Below, in pieces: positions 8,843 through 16,799 of a stretch of 64,000 bases of DNA (position 1 is the first letter of the stretch; every line of letters begins with the position of its first letter). Both the position numbers and the translations under genes were made by a program. Origin of the DNA: Amarobacter sp964507025. Lineage in GTDB: Bacteria > Chloroflexota > Dehalococcoidia > Tepidiformales > Tepidiformaceae. The stretch covers positions 98,146 through 162,145 of the forward strand of contig CAZDOK010000007.1 of assembly GCA_964507025.1 (NCBI GenBank), written 5' to 3'. The notes beneath the pieces were generated by a model. The model had not been told where the DNA came from. It was given only the letters and a program-made list of their open reading frames with translations, and made no database searches.

Positions 8843-11133
8843 ACCCACCGCTGGAACGCTCGGCCGGGCGGCGCGTGAGCATGGCGGCGCTCCAGGCGCC
8901 ACGGTTGGTGATGAGCTGGGAGGACTGGCTCACGTTCGCGGCCGCGGTGATCACCTTCGTGAGCGTCGCCGTCTCGCTGGAGCAGGCAAACTGGGTCGAC
9001 GACATGCCCCCGTTCGTCCCCACGGCGGTCCTGGGTCTGCTCATCGGCATGTTCGCGGCCCGCGTCAAGTTCTATGCGGCGGCTATCCACCCGATCGGGC
9101 TGGCGCTGGGGGCGGTCATCGTGGTGCTGGTTGCGCAGAGCTACGCCGATGGTGCGGGCCTGTCCGACCGGCTGGCCGACTTCCGGATCCGGATGCAGGA
9201 GTGGTGGGCAGTGGTCCGGGCGGGCGACATCAGCAACGACAACCTGCCGTTCGTGACCCTGGTACAGGCGTTGATCTTCCTTGCGACGTACTTCGCGGCG
9301 TGGTGCCTCTACCGCTGGCAGAACGCGTGGCTTGCGGTGATTCCGAGCGGCGTGATCCTGCTCACGAACATCAGCTTCCTCTCGAGCCAGCCCAGTGGCG
9401 CATTCGTGGTGTTCCTCTTCGGCGCCATCGTTCTCGTCGGCCGGTTGCACCTGCAGAAGAATCAGACGCTGTGGAAGCGCGAGGGCATCGAGTACCCAGA
9501 CTTCATCAGTGTGAGTGCTATCCAACTGACGGTGACCCTCGCCGCCGGGCTGATCATCGCGGCGTGGTGGCTGCCGCTCGGCGACCAGGCGAAGGCGGCC
9601 GAGCGGGTGTTCGATGCCATCGCGAGGCCGGTCACGAACCAGTCGGATTCGCTTGTGCGGCTCTTCCACAACATCGACTCGCGGAAGGGCGCGAACCTGC
9701 ATTCGTTTGGCAACACGCTCCCCATCCAGGGCAAAGTTACCCTGGGGACGAAGGAACTGTTCGAGATCCAGAGCCCCGATGCCGGCCTCATCCGCGCGAC
9801 CAGTTATGACGTGTACACGGGTAATGGTTGGAAGCAGGGGAAACGCGACACCCAGCGGGTGGACGCCTCGGCGAGCGGCGTCGACGAACAGGAGGCTACG
9901 TACGAGTCGCGCGATGTCTCGATCCTGCGAGTGAAGCTGCTGGATTCGGAGAGCACGTTGCTCAGCCCCGGGTCACCGATCGCCGCCAACATCGACACGA
10001 CGATCGAGACGCCGCGCGGGTACGACGGTGACATCGAGGAGATGCGGAGCCGGCGGGGGCTGAACAAGGGCGACACGTACAACACGATCGGCACGCGCAG
10101 CCGGGCGAACCTCATCCAGCTGTTGGGGGCGGGCACCGACTATCCCGACTGGGTATCGGGGCGCTACCTGCAACTTCCCGATACCCTGCCTGATCGCGTG
10201 GGCGAGGAGGCCGCGCGGGTCATTCGCGAGGCGAACGCCGCGACTCCGTACGAGGCCGCCAAGGCGCTCGAGGCGTACCTGCGAACGTTCCCCTACGACC
10301 TCAACGTGCAATCGCCGCCACCGGGCCGCGATGCGGTGGACTTCTTCCTCTTCGAACTGAAGCGCGGGTATTTCGACTACCAGTCGACGGCCCTGGTGGT
10401 GATGTTGCGTTCGCAGGGCATCCCCGCGCGGCTGGCTGTTGGCTACGTGCTGGACCCGGGCACCGGGGACGAGACCACGTACACCGTGCGCAAGGACAAC
10501 GCCTACAGCTGGGTGGAAGTGTTCTTCCCGCGGCTAGGCTGGATCGACTTCAACCCGACCGCCGACCGGCCCGAGGGCGGGGTGGGCGGGCTCGGATCGC
10601 TCGACCTCATCCCACAGGATGAGCCGTTCATCTCGCCGGACCTGGGCGACTTCTTCGGCGAGGACATCATCCCCGAGGACATTCCGGGCCCGGTCACCGA
10701 TGCCCTGACGGAGACTCCGGTGGTGAACGAGCAGTTCAACTGGATGGTCGTGTGGCTGCTGGCGGGCGTGCTGGCCGTCATCGCGGCCGGTGGCCTGGGC
10801 GCGCGGTTCGCGTGGAACTGGGGCATGGGCGGGCTCGAGGGTCGCGCGCGCATGTGGGCCAAGACCCAGCGCCTCGCGGGCTGGGTCGGGCTCGGCAGCG
10901 GCCGGGCCGAGACCCCGCGTGAATGGTCGCGCCGGATGGGCCGCGCCATCGAGCGCGAGACGGAAGCAGTGACGCTCTCCGACGCCTTCGAGGAGGCGCG
11001 CTATGGCAGACCTGACCTGCAGCGGATCGACGATGAGGACGCTTCGAAGTCGTACGAGAGCCTGCGGGGCGCCCTGTTTGCGAAGCTGATGCGCCGCAAG
11101 CAGCGCCCGCCACGGGCGAAGAAGCAACCGTGA
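8830..11133 (+). CDS. TgpA-like membrane transglutaminase, catalytically degenerate
   Basis: This 767-residue protein has the TgpA/DUF3488 layout: about five to six N-terminal membrane helices up to residue 250, an outer transglutaminase-like domain (about 480-590), a further membrane helix (about 640-660) and a C-terminal cytoplasmic DUF4129-like tail. The transglutaminase fold is clear from V-V-M-L-R-S-Q-G-I-P-A-R-L-A-V-G-Y. All three catalytic positions are replaced. The Cys position in G-x-C-x-D is Phe515 (G-Y-F-D-Y), the His position is Tyr559 (A-Y-S-W-V-E-V), and the Asp of D-P-T is Asn575 (F-N-P-T). It therefore looks like a pseudoenzyme that has kept its place in the moxR operon, perhaps binding peptidoglycan or protein partners. 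Confidence 0.9.
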   Translation: MASINPPLERSAGRRVSMAALQAPRLVMSWEDWLTFAAAVITFVSVAVSLEQANWVDDMPPFVPTAVLGLLIGMFAARVKFYAAAIHPIGLALGAVIVVLVAQSYADGAGLSDRLADFRIRMQEWWAVVRAGDISNDNLPFVTLVQALIFLATYFAAWCLYRWQNAWLAVIPSGVILLTNISFLSSQPSGAFVVFLFGAIVLVGRLHLQKNQTLWKREGIEYPDFISVSAIQLTVTLAAGLIIAAWWLPLGDQAKAAERVFDAIARPVTNQSDSLVRLFHNIDSRKGANLHSFGNTLPIQGKVTLGTKELFEIQSPDAGLIRATSYDVYTGNGWKQGKRDTQRVDASASGVDEQEATYESRDVSILRVKLLDSESTLLSPGSPIAANIDTTIETPRGYDGDIEEMRSRRGLNKGDTYNTIGTRSRANLIQLLGAGTDYPDWVSGRYLQLPDTLPDRVGEEAARVIREANAATPYEAAKALEAYLRTFPYDLNVQSPPPGRDAVDFFLFELKRGYFDYQSTALVVMLRSQGIPARLAVGYVLDPGTGDETTYTVRKDNAYSWVEVFFPRLGWIDFNPTADRPEGGVGGLGSLDLIPQDEPFISPDLGDFFGEDIIPEDIPGPVTDALTETPVVNEQFNWMVVWLLAGVLAVIAAGGLGARFAWNWGMGGLEGRARMWAKTQRLAGWVGLGSGRAETPREWSRRMGRAIERETEAVTLSDAFEEARYGRPDLQRIDDEDASKSYESLRGALFAKLMRRKQRPPRAKKQP

Positions 11134-11164
11134 CCGGCGGCCGCCTGGCACGTTGTCGTGTGAG

Positions 11165-11686
11165 ATGAGCGCATCACCGACGCTACACGTCACCGGGACT
11201 CGCCTGGGCTGGGCCGGAGTGGCTCTGACCGATGCCGGGATCCGTTTCGCAACGCTGTTCCACCGGAGGCGGGCGTCGGCCGAGGGTGAGCTGCGCGCGT
11301 GCGGGGCGGTGGATGGTGACCACCCCGCGGCAGAGCGGGCGCTCCAGCTGCTCCGGGACTACGCGGAGGGATTGGGCGCGCCGATCGAGGAGTTCCCGAT
11401 CGACCTGCCCGAGTGCTCGGAACTCCAGCGCAAGGTATGGCTCGGGCTACGCGAGATCCCGCGGGGCGAGACGCGGAGCTACGGCTGGCTGGCGCGCCGG
11501 GTCGGCGAGGGCCAGGCGCCGCGGGCGGTCGGGGCGGCGGTGGGGGCGAACCCGATACCGCTCTGGCTCCCGTGCCACCGGGTCGTGGCCTCGGATGGCA
11601 CACTGCACGGCTTCGGCGGCGGGCTGGCGATGAAGCAGGAACTCCTCGAACTCGAAGGCGCGCTGCCAAAGCGCATCCTGGGTTAA
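11165..11686 (+). CDS. ogt: Methylated-DNA--protein-cysteine S-methyltransferase (Ogt/Ada-C type)
   Basis: A 173-residue suicide repair protein that transfers methyl groups from O6-methylguanine or O4-methylthymine in DNA to its own cysteine. The active-site motif is L-P-C-H-R-V-V, followed by G-F-G-G-G-L-A-M-K. The N-terminal ribonuclease-like domain and the C-terminal winged helix (I-P-R-G-E-T-R-S-Y-G-W-L-A) are both present, and the length is normal. The ATG at 11165 was chosen; a start four codons upstream is possible. It is convergent with the crotonase gene, with a short gap and no obvious terminator. Confidence 0.93.
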   Translation: MSASPTLHVTGTRLGWAGVALTDAGIRFATLFHRRRASAEGELRACGAVDGDHPAAERALQLLRDYAEGLGAPIEEFPIDLPECSELQRKVWLGLREIPRGETRSYGWLARRVGEGQAPRAVGAAVGANPIPLWLPCHRVVASDGTLHGFGGGLAMKQELLELEGALPKRILG

Positions 11687-11703
11687 CCCGACCGGCCGGC
11701 GCC

Positions 11704-12501
11704 CTACCTGCCGGTGAAGCGCGGCTCGCGGCGCTCGATGAACGAAAGCCGGCCTTCCTTCGCGTCCTCGGTGCCCTGGGTAACCTGCTGGAGGAATTGC
11801 TCGTGCTCGGTCTGGGTCACCAGGTCTCGATTCGCCCCTTCGTGGACGAGCCGTTTGGCGATCTCGATGGCGATGGAGGGTCCGTGGGCGATCGCGCTGG
11901 CGAGCGCGGTGGTGTGGTCGATCAGCGAGGCGTCGGGCACCACCTCGGTCGCGAGGCCGATGGCCTTTGCATCTTCGGCGCCGACCATCTTGCCCGTCCA
12001 GAGCATCAGCAGCGCCTGGTCGGTGCCGATCAGGCGCGGAAGGAACCAGGTGGCGCCGGTATCGGGGCTGATGCCGCGCTTCACGAAGATCGCGCTGAAG
12101 CGGGCCGACTGCGCCGCGATGCGGATATCGGCGGCGAGTGCGAGCGAGAGGCCCGCGCCAACCGCCACGCCGTTGACGGCGGCGATGACCGGCTTGCGGC
12201 TGCGGTGCACGCGCTCGGGGCCGAGGTAGCGCGTGCGCTGGAGTGCGGCCCGGCCCTCGATGGGGCGGGGAAACTGGGGAGCGCCAGGGTCGGCGGTGAG
12301 GTCGGTGCCTGCACAGAAGCCGCGGCCGGCGCCCGTGATCACGACGCAGCGGACATCATCGTCGCCATCGGCGAGGTCGATGGCGGTTTCGATCTCGGCC
12401 CAGGACGACCACGTCACGGCATTCAGCTTCTCCGGGCGGTTCAGGGTGATCCAGGCGGTGTTGTCCTTCACCTCGTAGAGCAGGTCGGTGAACTGGGGCA
12501 T
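11704..12501 (-). CDS. Enoyl-CoA hydratase/isomerase family protein
   Basis: A 265-residue crotonase-fold enzyme that acts on acyl-CoA substrates. The oxyanion-hole segments are R-G-F-C-A-G-T-D-L and A-V-N-G-V-A-V-G-A-G-L-S-L-A. The active-site loop reads V-K-R-G-I-S-P-D-T-G-A-T-W-F-L-P-R. It therefore lacks the classical hydratase glutamate pair and has an aspartate, as in PaaG-type isomerases and related enzymes, so simple beta-oxidation hydration should not be assumed. AGGAG lies about seven bases before the ATG. It follows the thiolase gene on the same strand with an 88-base gap and is probably part of the same acyl-CoA pathway. Confidence 0.9.
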   Translation of the reverse strand: MPQFTDLLYEVKDNTAWITLNRPEKLNAVTWSSWAEIETAIDLADGDDDVRCVVITGAGRGFCAGTDLTADPGAPQFPRPIEGRAALQRTRYLGPERVHRSRKPVIAAVNGVAVGAGLSLALAADIRIAAQSARFSAIFVKRGISPDTGATWFLPRLIGTDQALLMLWTGKMVGAEDAKAIGLATEVVPDASLIDHTTALASAIAHGPSIAIEIAKRLVHEGANRDLVTQTEHEQFLQQVTQGTEDAKEGRLSFIERREPRFTGR

Positions 12502-12589
12502 GGTGGTTCTCCTGTTCGAACGAAGCCGCCCGGCACGCGGGTGCGCGGGCGGCAAGTGGTAACACTGGCAGCGACGCCGAACGCGGCGT

Positions 12590-13819
12590 TCAGATCCGTT
12601 CGATGATGGTGGCGGTGGCCATGCCCCCGCCGGTGCACATGGTGATGAGTGCGGTGGACTTGTTGCGGCGTTCCAGCTCGTCGAGGGCGGTCTGGATAAG
12701 CATGCCGCCGGTCGCCCCGATGGGGTGGCCCAGGGCGATGGCGCCACCGTTGACGTTCATCCGGTCGCCGTCGAGATCCATCTCGCGCTGGAATTTGAGG
12801 ACGACCGAGGCGAAGGCCTCGTTGACCTCGAAGAGGTCGATGTCTTCCTTGCGCATGCCGGCCTTCTTGAGCGCGATGCGGGTCGCCGGCGCTGGTGCGG
12901 TGAGCATGATGACCGGTTCGGCTCCCGCGACAGCGGTCTGGACCACGCGGGCGCGCGGCTTGAGCCCGTGGGCCTTCGCGTAGTCGGGCGATGCGAGCAG
13001 CAGCGCGCTCGCGCCATCGACAACGCCGGAAGAGTTCCCGGCGTGGTGCACGTGGTTGACTTCCTTGACCTGCGGATACACCGCCTTGCAGATCTCGTCG
13101 TACGTGCGGGTGTCGTTCGGCGGGTTCATGATTCCCATCTTCGCGAACGACGGGTTGAGGCCCGCGATCGACTCCAGGGTGGTGCCGGGACGGGGGTGCT
13201 CGTCGTGGTCGAGGGCGAGGGTGCCATCGTCGTTGGAGATGGGCACGACGCTGCGCTTGAAGCGGCCCGCATCGATGGCCTCGGCGGCACGGCGCTGGCT
13301 CTCGACGGCGAGGCGGTCGCAATCCTCCCGGCTGAAACCTTCGAGCGTGGCGATGAGGTCTGCGGAGATGCCCTGGGGAATCAGGGGGTACTGGGCGTAG
13401 AGGTGCGCGTTGTTGGCGGTGAATCCATCGACGCTCATCGGTGCCGGGCGCGACATCGACTCGACTCCCCCGGCGACGAGGAGGTCGTTCATGCCGGCCA
13501 TGATGTTCATGGCGGCCATGTTCACCGCCTGCTGGCCAGAACCGCAGAAGCGGTGCAGCGTGACGCCCGGGACGGTGACCGGCCAGCCAGCATCGAGGGT
13601 GGCCATGCGGGCGATGTCCATCGAGTGGTCGCCGACGCCCGAGTTGTTGCCCATGATGACGTCCTCGACATCGGCCGGGTCGAACCCGGCGTGGTCCTTC
13701 AAGGCGTTGAGGACCTGGGCGAGGATGCGCTGGGGGTGAATGTGGGTGAGGCTGCCCACTCCGGGCTTGCCACCACCACGGGGCGAACGAACGCCTTCGA
13801 TGATCCAGGCTTCAGGCAT
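12590..13819 (-). CDS. Thiolase family protein (acetyl-CoA C-acyltransferase)
   Basis: A 409-residue thiolase that cleaves or forms 3-ketoacyl-CoA. The nucleophilic Cys92 is in H-R-F-C-G-S-G-Q-Q-A-V-N, the His base is in A-L-G-H-P-I-G-A-T-G-G, and the second catalytic Cys is in M-C-T-G-G-G-M at the C-terminus. Length and layout are standard for degradative thiolases (FadA/AtoB type). With the crotonase downstream it forms a small acyl-CoA module. The chain-length preference cannot be read from the sequence. Confidence 0.93.
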   Translation of the reverse strand: MPEAWIIEGVRSPRGGGKPGVGSLTHIHPQRILAQVLNALKDHAGFDPADVEDVIMGNNSGVGDHSMDIARMATLDAGWPVTVPGVTLHRFCGSGQQAVNMAAMNIMAGMNDLLVAGGVESMSRPAPMSVDGFTANNAHLYAQYPLIPQGISADLIATLEGFSREDCDRLAVESQRRAAEAIDAGRFKRSVVPISNDDGTLALDHDEHPRPGTTLESIAGLNPSFAKMGIMNPPNDTRTYDEICKAVYPQVKEVNHVHHAGNSSGVVDGASALLLASPDYAKAHGLKPRARVVQTAVAGAEPVIMLTAPAPATRIALKKAGMRKEDIDLFEVNEAFASVVLKFQREMDLDGDRMNVNGGAIALGHPIGATGGMLIQTALDELERRNKSTALITMCTGGGMATATIIERI

Positions 13820-13990
13820 GAGGTTGCTCCAGTAGCTCGAGTGCTTGGGTGCGGGAGGAGCCGCGAAGGAAGGTTACGGCAGTTCGGGGCGGCTTGTCGC
13901 GGTACTCCGGGGAGGCGGCGGTGCCGGTGCGGCGCATACCGTGAGCTCGCCCTGCGGCCAGGCGTCGCGAGGCATCTCCGAGCGGCCGGC

Positions 13991-15088
13991 CTACACGTTA
14001 AAGAGGATATTCAGGATGTCGCCGTCCTGGACGACGTACTGCTTGCCCTCGGTGCGGAGCAGGCCGCGCTTCTTCGCTTCCGCTTCGCTGCCCGCAGCCA
14101 CGAGGTCGGTGAAGCGGATGACTTCGGCGCGGATGAAACCGCGCTTCAGGTCGCTGTGGATCTTGCCGGCGGCCTCGGGAGCTGAGGAGCCCGCTTCGAC
14201 AGTCCAGGCGCGGCACTCATCGGGGCCCGCGGTGAGGAAGCTGATCAGGCCGAGAAGGGCGTAGCTCATGCGGATGGCGCCTGCCATGCCGCTCTCGGTG
14301 ACCCCGGCGGAGGCGCGGAATTCGGCGGCGTCTTCCTCGCTGAGCTCGTTGAGGTCCATCTCGAACTTACCGCAGAACACGGCGACATCACGGCCCGGGC
14401 GGCAATGCCTGGCACGATACTGCTCCTCGAGTTCGCCGCGCCGCGGGAGGTCTTGCTCACCGATGTTGATGATGAGCAGGAGCGGCTTGGCGGTGAGGAA
14501 CTGCGTGCCTTCGAGGAGGCGGCGGTCCTCGTCGGAGAGCTCCTGTTCGCGGATCGGGGTCTCGTTCTCGATCCCGGCCTTGAGGCGGAGGAGCAGGTCC
14601 TTGAGTCGCTGGACCTGGTCGCGCTCGCCGGCCTTCATCGAGCGCAGCTCGGTCTCGATGCGTTGCAGGCGCCTTTCGATGATCGCGAGGTCGGCGAAGG
14701 AGAGCTCGAGGTCCATGGTGGCGATGTCGCGGTCCGCGTCGACCGAAACTTCGGGATGAGGCACCGAGTCGTCCTCGAAGGCCCGGACCACGTGGATGAG
14801 CGCGTCGGTGCGGGCAAGGTCGTTGATGAACTTGCCCGCCGGGCCCTCGCCCTTGCCAAATGATTCTCCCGCGGCGGGGAAGTCCACGTATTGGATGGTG
14901 GCGTAGGTGACCTTCTTTGGCTTGTACATCTCGGCAAGCCGATCGACGCGGTCATCCGGAACGTTGACGACGCCGACGTTCGGCTGGCTCGAAGAGCTGT
15001 AGGCGCCAACCTGGGCGCTGCCGCGGGTGACTGCGTTGAAGACCGTGGTCTTGCCGGAGCGGGCGAGGCCGATGATGCCGAGTTGCAT
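13991..15088 (-). CDS. ychF: Redox-regulated ATPase YchF (OLA1 family)
   Basis: A 365-residue cytoplasmic P-loop protein of the Obg-related YchF family, which prefers ATP over GTP and associates with ribosomes. The P-loop is G-L-A-R-S-G-K-T-T-V-F-N-A-V, and the altered G4 motif L-I-I-N-I-G-E fits the NxxE type that explains ATP preference. A coiled-coil insert follows, and a TGS domain fills the last 80 residues (G-F-I-R-A-E-V-I-R-F, ending L-N-I-L-F-N-V). It lies just upstream of the unrelated thiolase gene. A 171-base gap (13820-13990) separates the two and holds no gene I can support. Confidence 0.95.
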   Translation of the reverse strand: MQLGIIGLARSGKTTVFNAVTRGSAQVGAYSSSSQPNVGVVNVPDDRVDRLAEMYKPKKVTYATIQYVDFPAAGESFGKGEGPAGKFINDLARTDALIHVVRAFEDDSVPHPEVSVDADRDIATMDLELSFADLAIIERRLQRIETELRSMKAGERDQVQRLKDLLLRLKAGIENETPIREQELSDEDRRLLEGTQFLTAKPLLLIINIGEQDLPRRGELEEQYRARHCRPGRDVAVFCGKFEMDLNELSEEDAAEFRASAGVTESGMAGAIRMSYALLGLISFLTAGPDECRAWTVEAGSSAPEAAGKIHSDLKRGFIRAEVIRFTDLVAAGSEAEAKKRGLLRTEGKQYVVQDGDILNILFNV

Positions 15089-15121
15089 GGATCAAAGGGT
15101 GCCTCAGGCGCTGGCTACCTG

Positions 15122-15685
15122 CTATCCCCGTAGAGCGTGCTCGTTGATGGCATGGCGAAGGCGGTAGAGCCAGTCGAGCCGTTCGCGATGCCACTTCGAG
15201 GCGAGCCCGCTCGATGAGGGGATGACCCAGGGGACGGTCGCGCCGACGCGCTCGGGTTGCTCGCCGTAAGCACGCGAGGCAAGCTCGCGCGCCGGCAGGC
15301 CGAGCGCGTAGCGTCCGAAATGGTGATAGATGCCGCGGCCCGAGAAGCAGGCGATCGCCGGCTGGAACTCGGTCAGTTCGGCGTGGAGGCGCTGCGCGCC
15401 CTCGACGACCTCTTCGCGCGTGAGGTGTTCGGCCCGGACGGTCGGGCGGCAGCACAGGTCGGTGAACCCGATGCCGGCCTCGGCCGGGAGGAGGTGGTCG
15501 TCTTCGGGGCCGACATCGCGCCCGGCGATGCCGCTCTGGCTGAGCTGGCGCCAGAACATGTTCCCCGGCCGCGCGTAGTAGTGGCCCGCCTCGGCGGAGT
15601 AGATCGCCGGGTTATAGCCGATGAAGACCACGCGAAGGCCGGGCTGGAGGTAGTGGGGGAGGGTGAGCGCGGGTTCGGCCGTCAC
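15122..15685 (-). CDS. mug: Mismatch-specific uracil/thymine DNA glycosylase (Mug family)
   Basis: A 187-residue glycosylase of uracil-DNA glycosylase family 2, expected to remove U or T mispaired with G. The first active-site motif is F-I-G-Y-N-P-A-I-Y-S-A with the conserved Asn, and the second is P-S-S-S-G-L-A-S. The fold-typical R-P-G-N-M-F-W-R-Q-L segment is also present. Its ATG overlaps the end of the upstream membrane-protein gene (15682-15685), so the two genes are translationally coupled. Confidence 0.92.
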   Translation of the reverse strand: MTAEPALTLPHYLQPGLRVVFIGYNPAIYSAEAGHYYARPGNMFWRQLSQSGIAGRDVGPEDDHLLPAEAGIGFTDLCCRPTVRAEHLTREEVVEGAQRLHAELTEFQPAIACFSGRGIYHHFGRYALGLPARELASRAYGEQPERVGATVPWVIPSSSGLASKWHRERLDWLYRLRHAINEHALRG

Positions 15686-16221
15686 TGGAGGGCAAACCTG
15701 ACACGCGGATTGGCGAGGTGGAGCGCCTCGGCAAGGAGGGTCGCACCGGAATCGGCAGGCACTTCGACGACGAAGTGCAGCTGGACGCGGACTTCCTCGG
15801 CCAGGGGGATGTTGAGGCCCGGCTCACCGTTCGTGGTGGCCTCCGCCGCCTTGATCCAGTCTTTCACGCCTTCGACTTCGATCGTGAAGTCCGTGAGGAC
15901 CAGCTCCCAGGTCTTGCTGGAACGGATGGTGAGCTCAACGAAGAAGTCCTCGCGGCGCATGCCGGGCGACGGCTCGCCAAGGGGGTCGGATGCCCGGCCG
16001 GCTGACTCGACCCGGATGACGCGGGCATCGCCGCGATACGTTTCACCTGCGGCGACTTTCGTCTCCCCGTAGATGTTGCGAAGGATGGGCGGGAGTGCGT
16101 AGAGCCCGACCATGATGCCAACGAGCACGCCCAGGACGGCGCCGGTGACGAGACAGCCGGTGCGGCGTTCTTTCTCGACCGAGGGCTGTTCGAGGCGCCG
16201 GCGGGCGGGTTGCTGGGTCAT
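15682..16221 (-). CDS. Membrane-anchored hypothetical protein, 179 aa
   Basis: Not recognised. A short basic N-terminus is followed by one membrane helix at about residues 23-46 (G-C-L-V-T-G-A-V-L-G-V-L-V-G-I-M-V-G-L). The rest is an extracytoplasmic beta-rich domain (F-F-V-E-L-T-I-R-S-S-K-T-W-E-L-V-L-T-D-F), resembling proteins with a FxxG-bond or DUF4352-like immunoglobulin fold. No catalytic motif is visible. It is coupled to the downstream mug gene by a four-base overlap, although a membrane protein and a DNA glycosylase have no obvious shared function. Confidence 0.75.
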   Translation of the reverse strand: MTQQPARRRLEQPSVEKERRTGCLVTGAVLGVLVGIMVGLYALPPILRNIYGETKVAAGETYRGDARVIRVESAGRASDPLGEPSPGMRREDFFVELTIRSSKTWELVLTDFTIEVEGVKDWIKAAEATTNGEPGLNIPLAEEVRVQLHFVVEVPADSGATLLAEALHLANPRVRFALQ

Positions 16222-16281
16222 ACCTCATTGAGCACCGCGCGGGTGGGAATGCGCAATGTGCACGGGAGCCCGGCCGGTGCG

Positions 16282-16287
16282 TAGAAT
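16282..16287 (+). promoter_or_regulatory. -10 box TAGAAT, leaderless type
   Basis: TAGAAT is followed by exactly six bases and then the GTG start at 16294. Confidence 0.55.
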
Positions 16288-16293
16288 CCGCCC

Positions 16294-16758
16294 GTGACCG
16301 AGCCAATGGACCGGGAGGAGATCCTGCGAGCGGCGGCCGCGATTGCGGCCGAGCAGGCCGGCGGCACCCTGGCGACCACGCACGCCGAGGATGGCACGCC
16401 ATATGTGACCTTCGTGCTGTGCCACCTCCGGGAGACCGGGGAGGTGCTGTTCGGCAGCGGGACAAGACCGCAGCACACCCGCAACATCCTCGCCACGCCA
16501 GAAGTGTCCTTCCTGATCGACAACCGGGAGGTCATCCGGGGTGATTGGACGGCGTTCAACCGGGTGGTGATTGAGGGCCGGGCGGTCGAGATCCCGCAGG
16601 ACGACCAGCGCTACGAGTCGTTGCTCGGCGAGCTGGCGGGGAAGAACCGGATGGCAGCGGTGTTCACCGATCGGGGCAAGCTGTTCATGGTGGCGCCCCG
16701 GCGGCTCATCCTGATGAAAGGGCTCGAGGCGGCGCGCCACATCGTCGAGTTCGAATGA
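16294..16758 (+). CDS. Pyridoxamine 5'-phosphate oxidase-fold (PNPOx-like) protein
   Basis: A 154-residue split-barrel flavin- or heme-binding family protein. The N-terminal helix and first strand (A-G-G-T-L-A-T-T-H-A-E-D-G-T-P-Y-V-T-F-V) and the central strands (V-S-F-L-I-D-N-R, V-V-I-E-G-R-A-V-E-I) match the general PNPOx-like/HugZ pattern. True pyridoxamine oxidase activity is unlikely at this length; relatives are often flavin reductases or heme-binding proteins. The GTG start fits the upstream TAGAAT box. The gene runs toward folC, which has its own promoter. Confidence 0.82.
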   Translation: MTEPMDREEILRAAAAIAAEQAGGTLATTHAEDGTPYVTFVLCHLRETGEVLFGSGTRPQHTRNILATPEVSFLIDNREVIRGDWTAFNRVVIEGRAVEIPQDDQRYESLLGELAGKNRMAAVFTDRGKLFMVAPRRLILMKGLEAARHIVEFE

Positions 16759-16787
16759 CCGGATATGGGCAAGCGGACGGCAGAAGG

Positions 16788-16793
16788 TAAGAT
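16788..16793 (+). promoter_or_regulatory. -10 box TAAGAT, leaderless type
   Basis: TAAGAT is followed by six bases and the GTG start of folC at 16800. Confidence 0.55.
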
Positions 16794-16799
16794 CTCGCC

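Noticed and set aside
12725..14185. 486-residue plus-strand frame opposite thiolase and ychF
   Set aside because: Covers two well-supported minus-strand genes with motifs at catalytic positions; no motif of its own.
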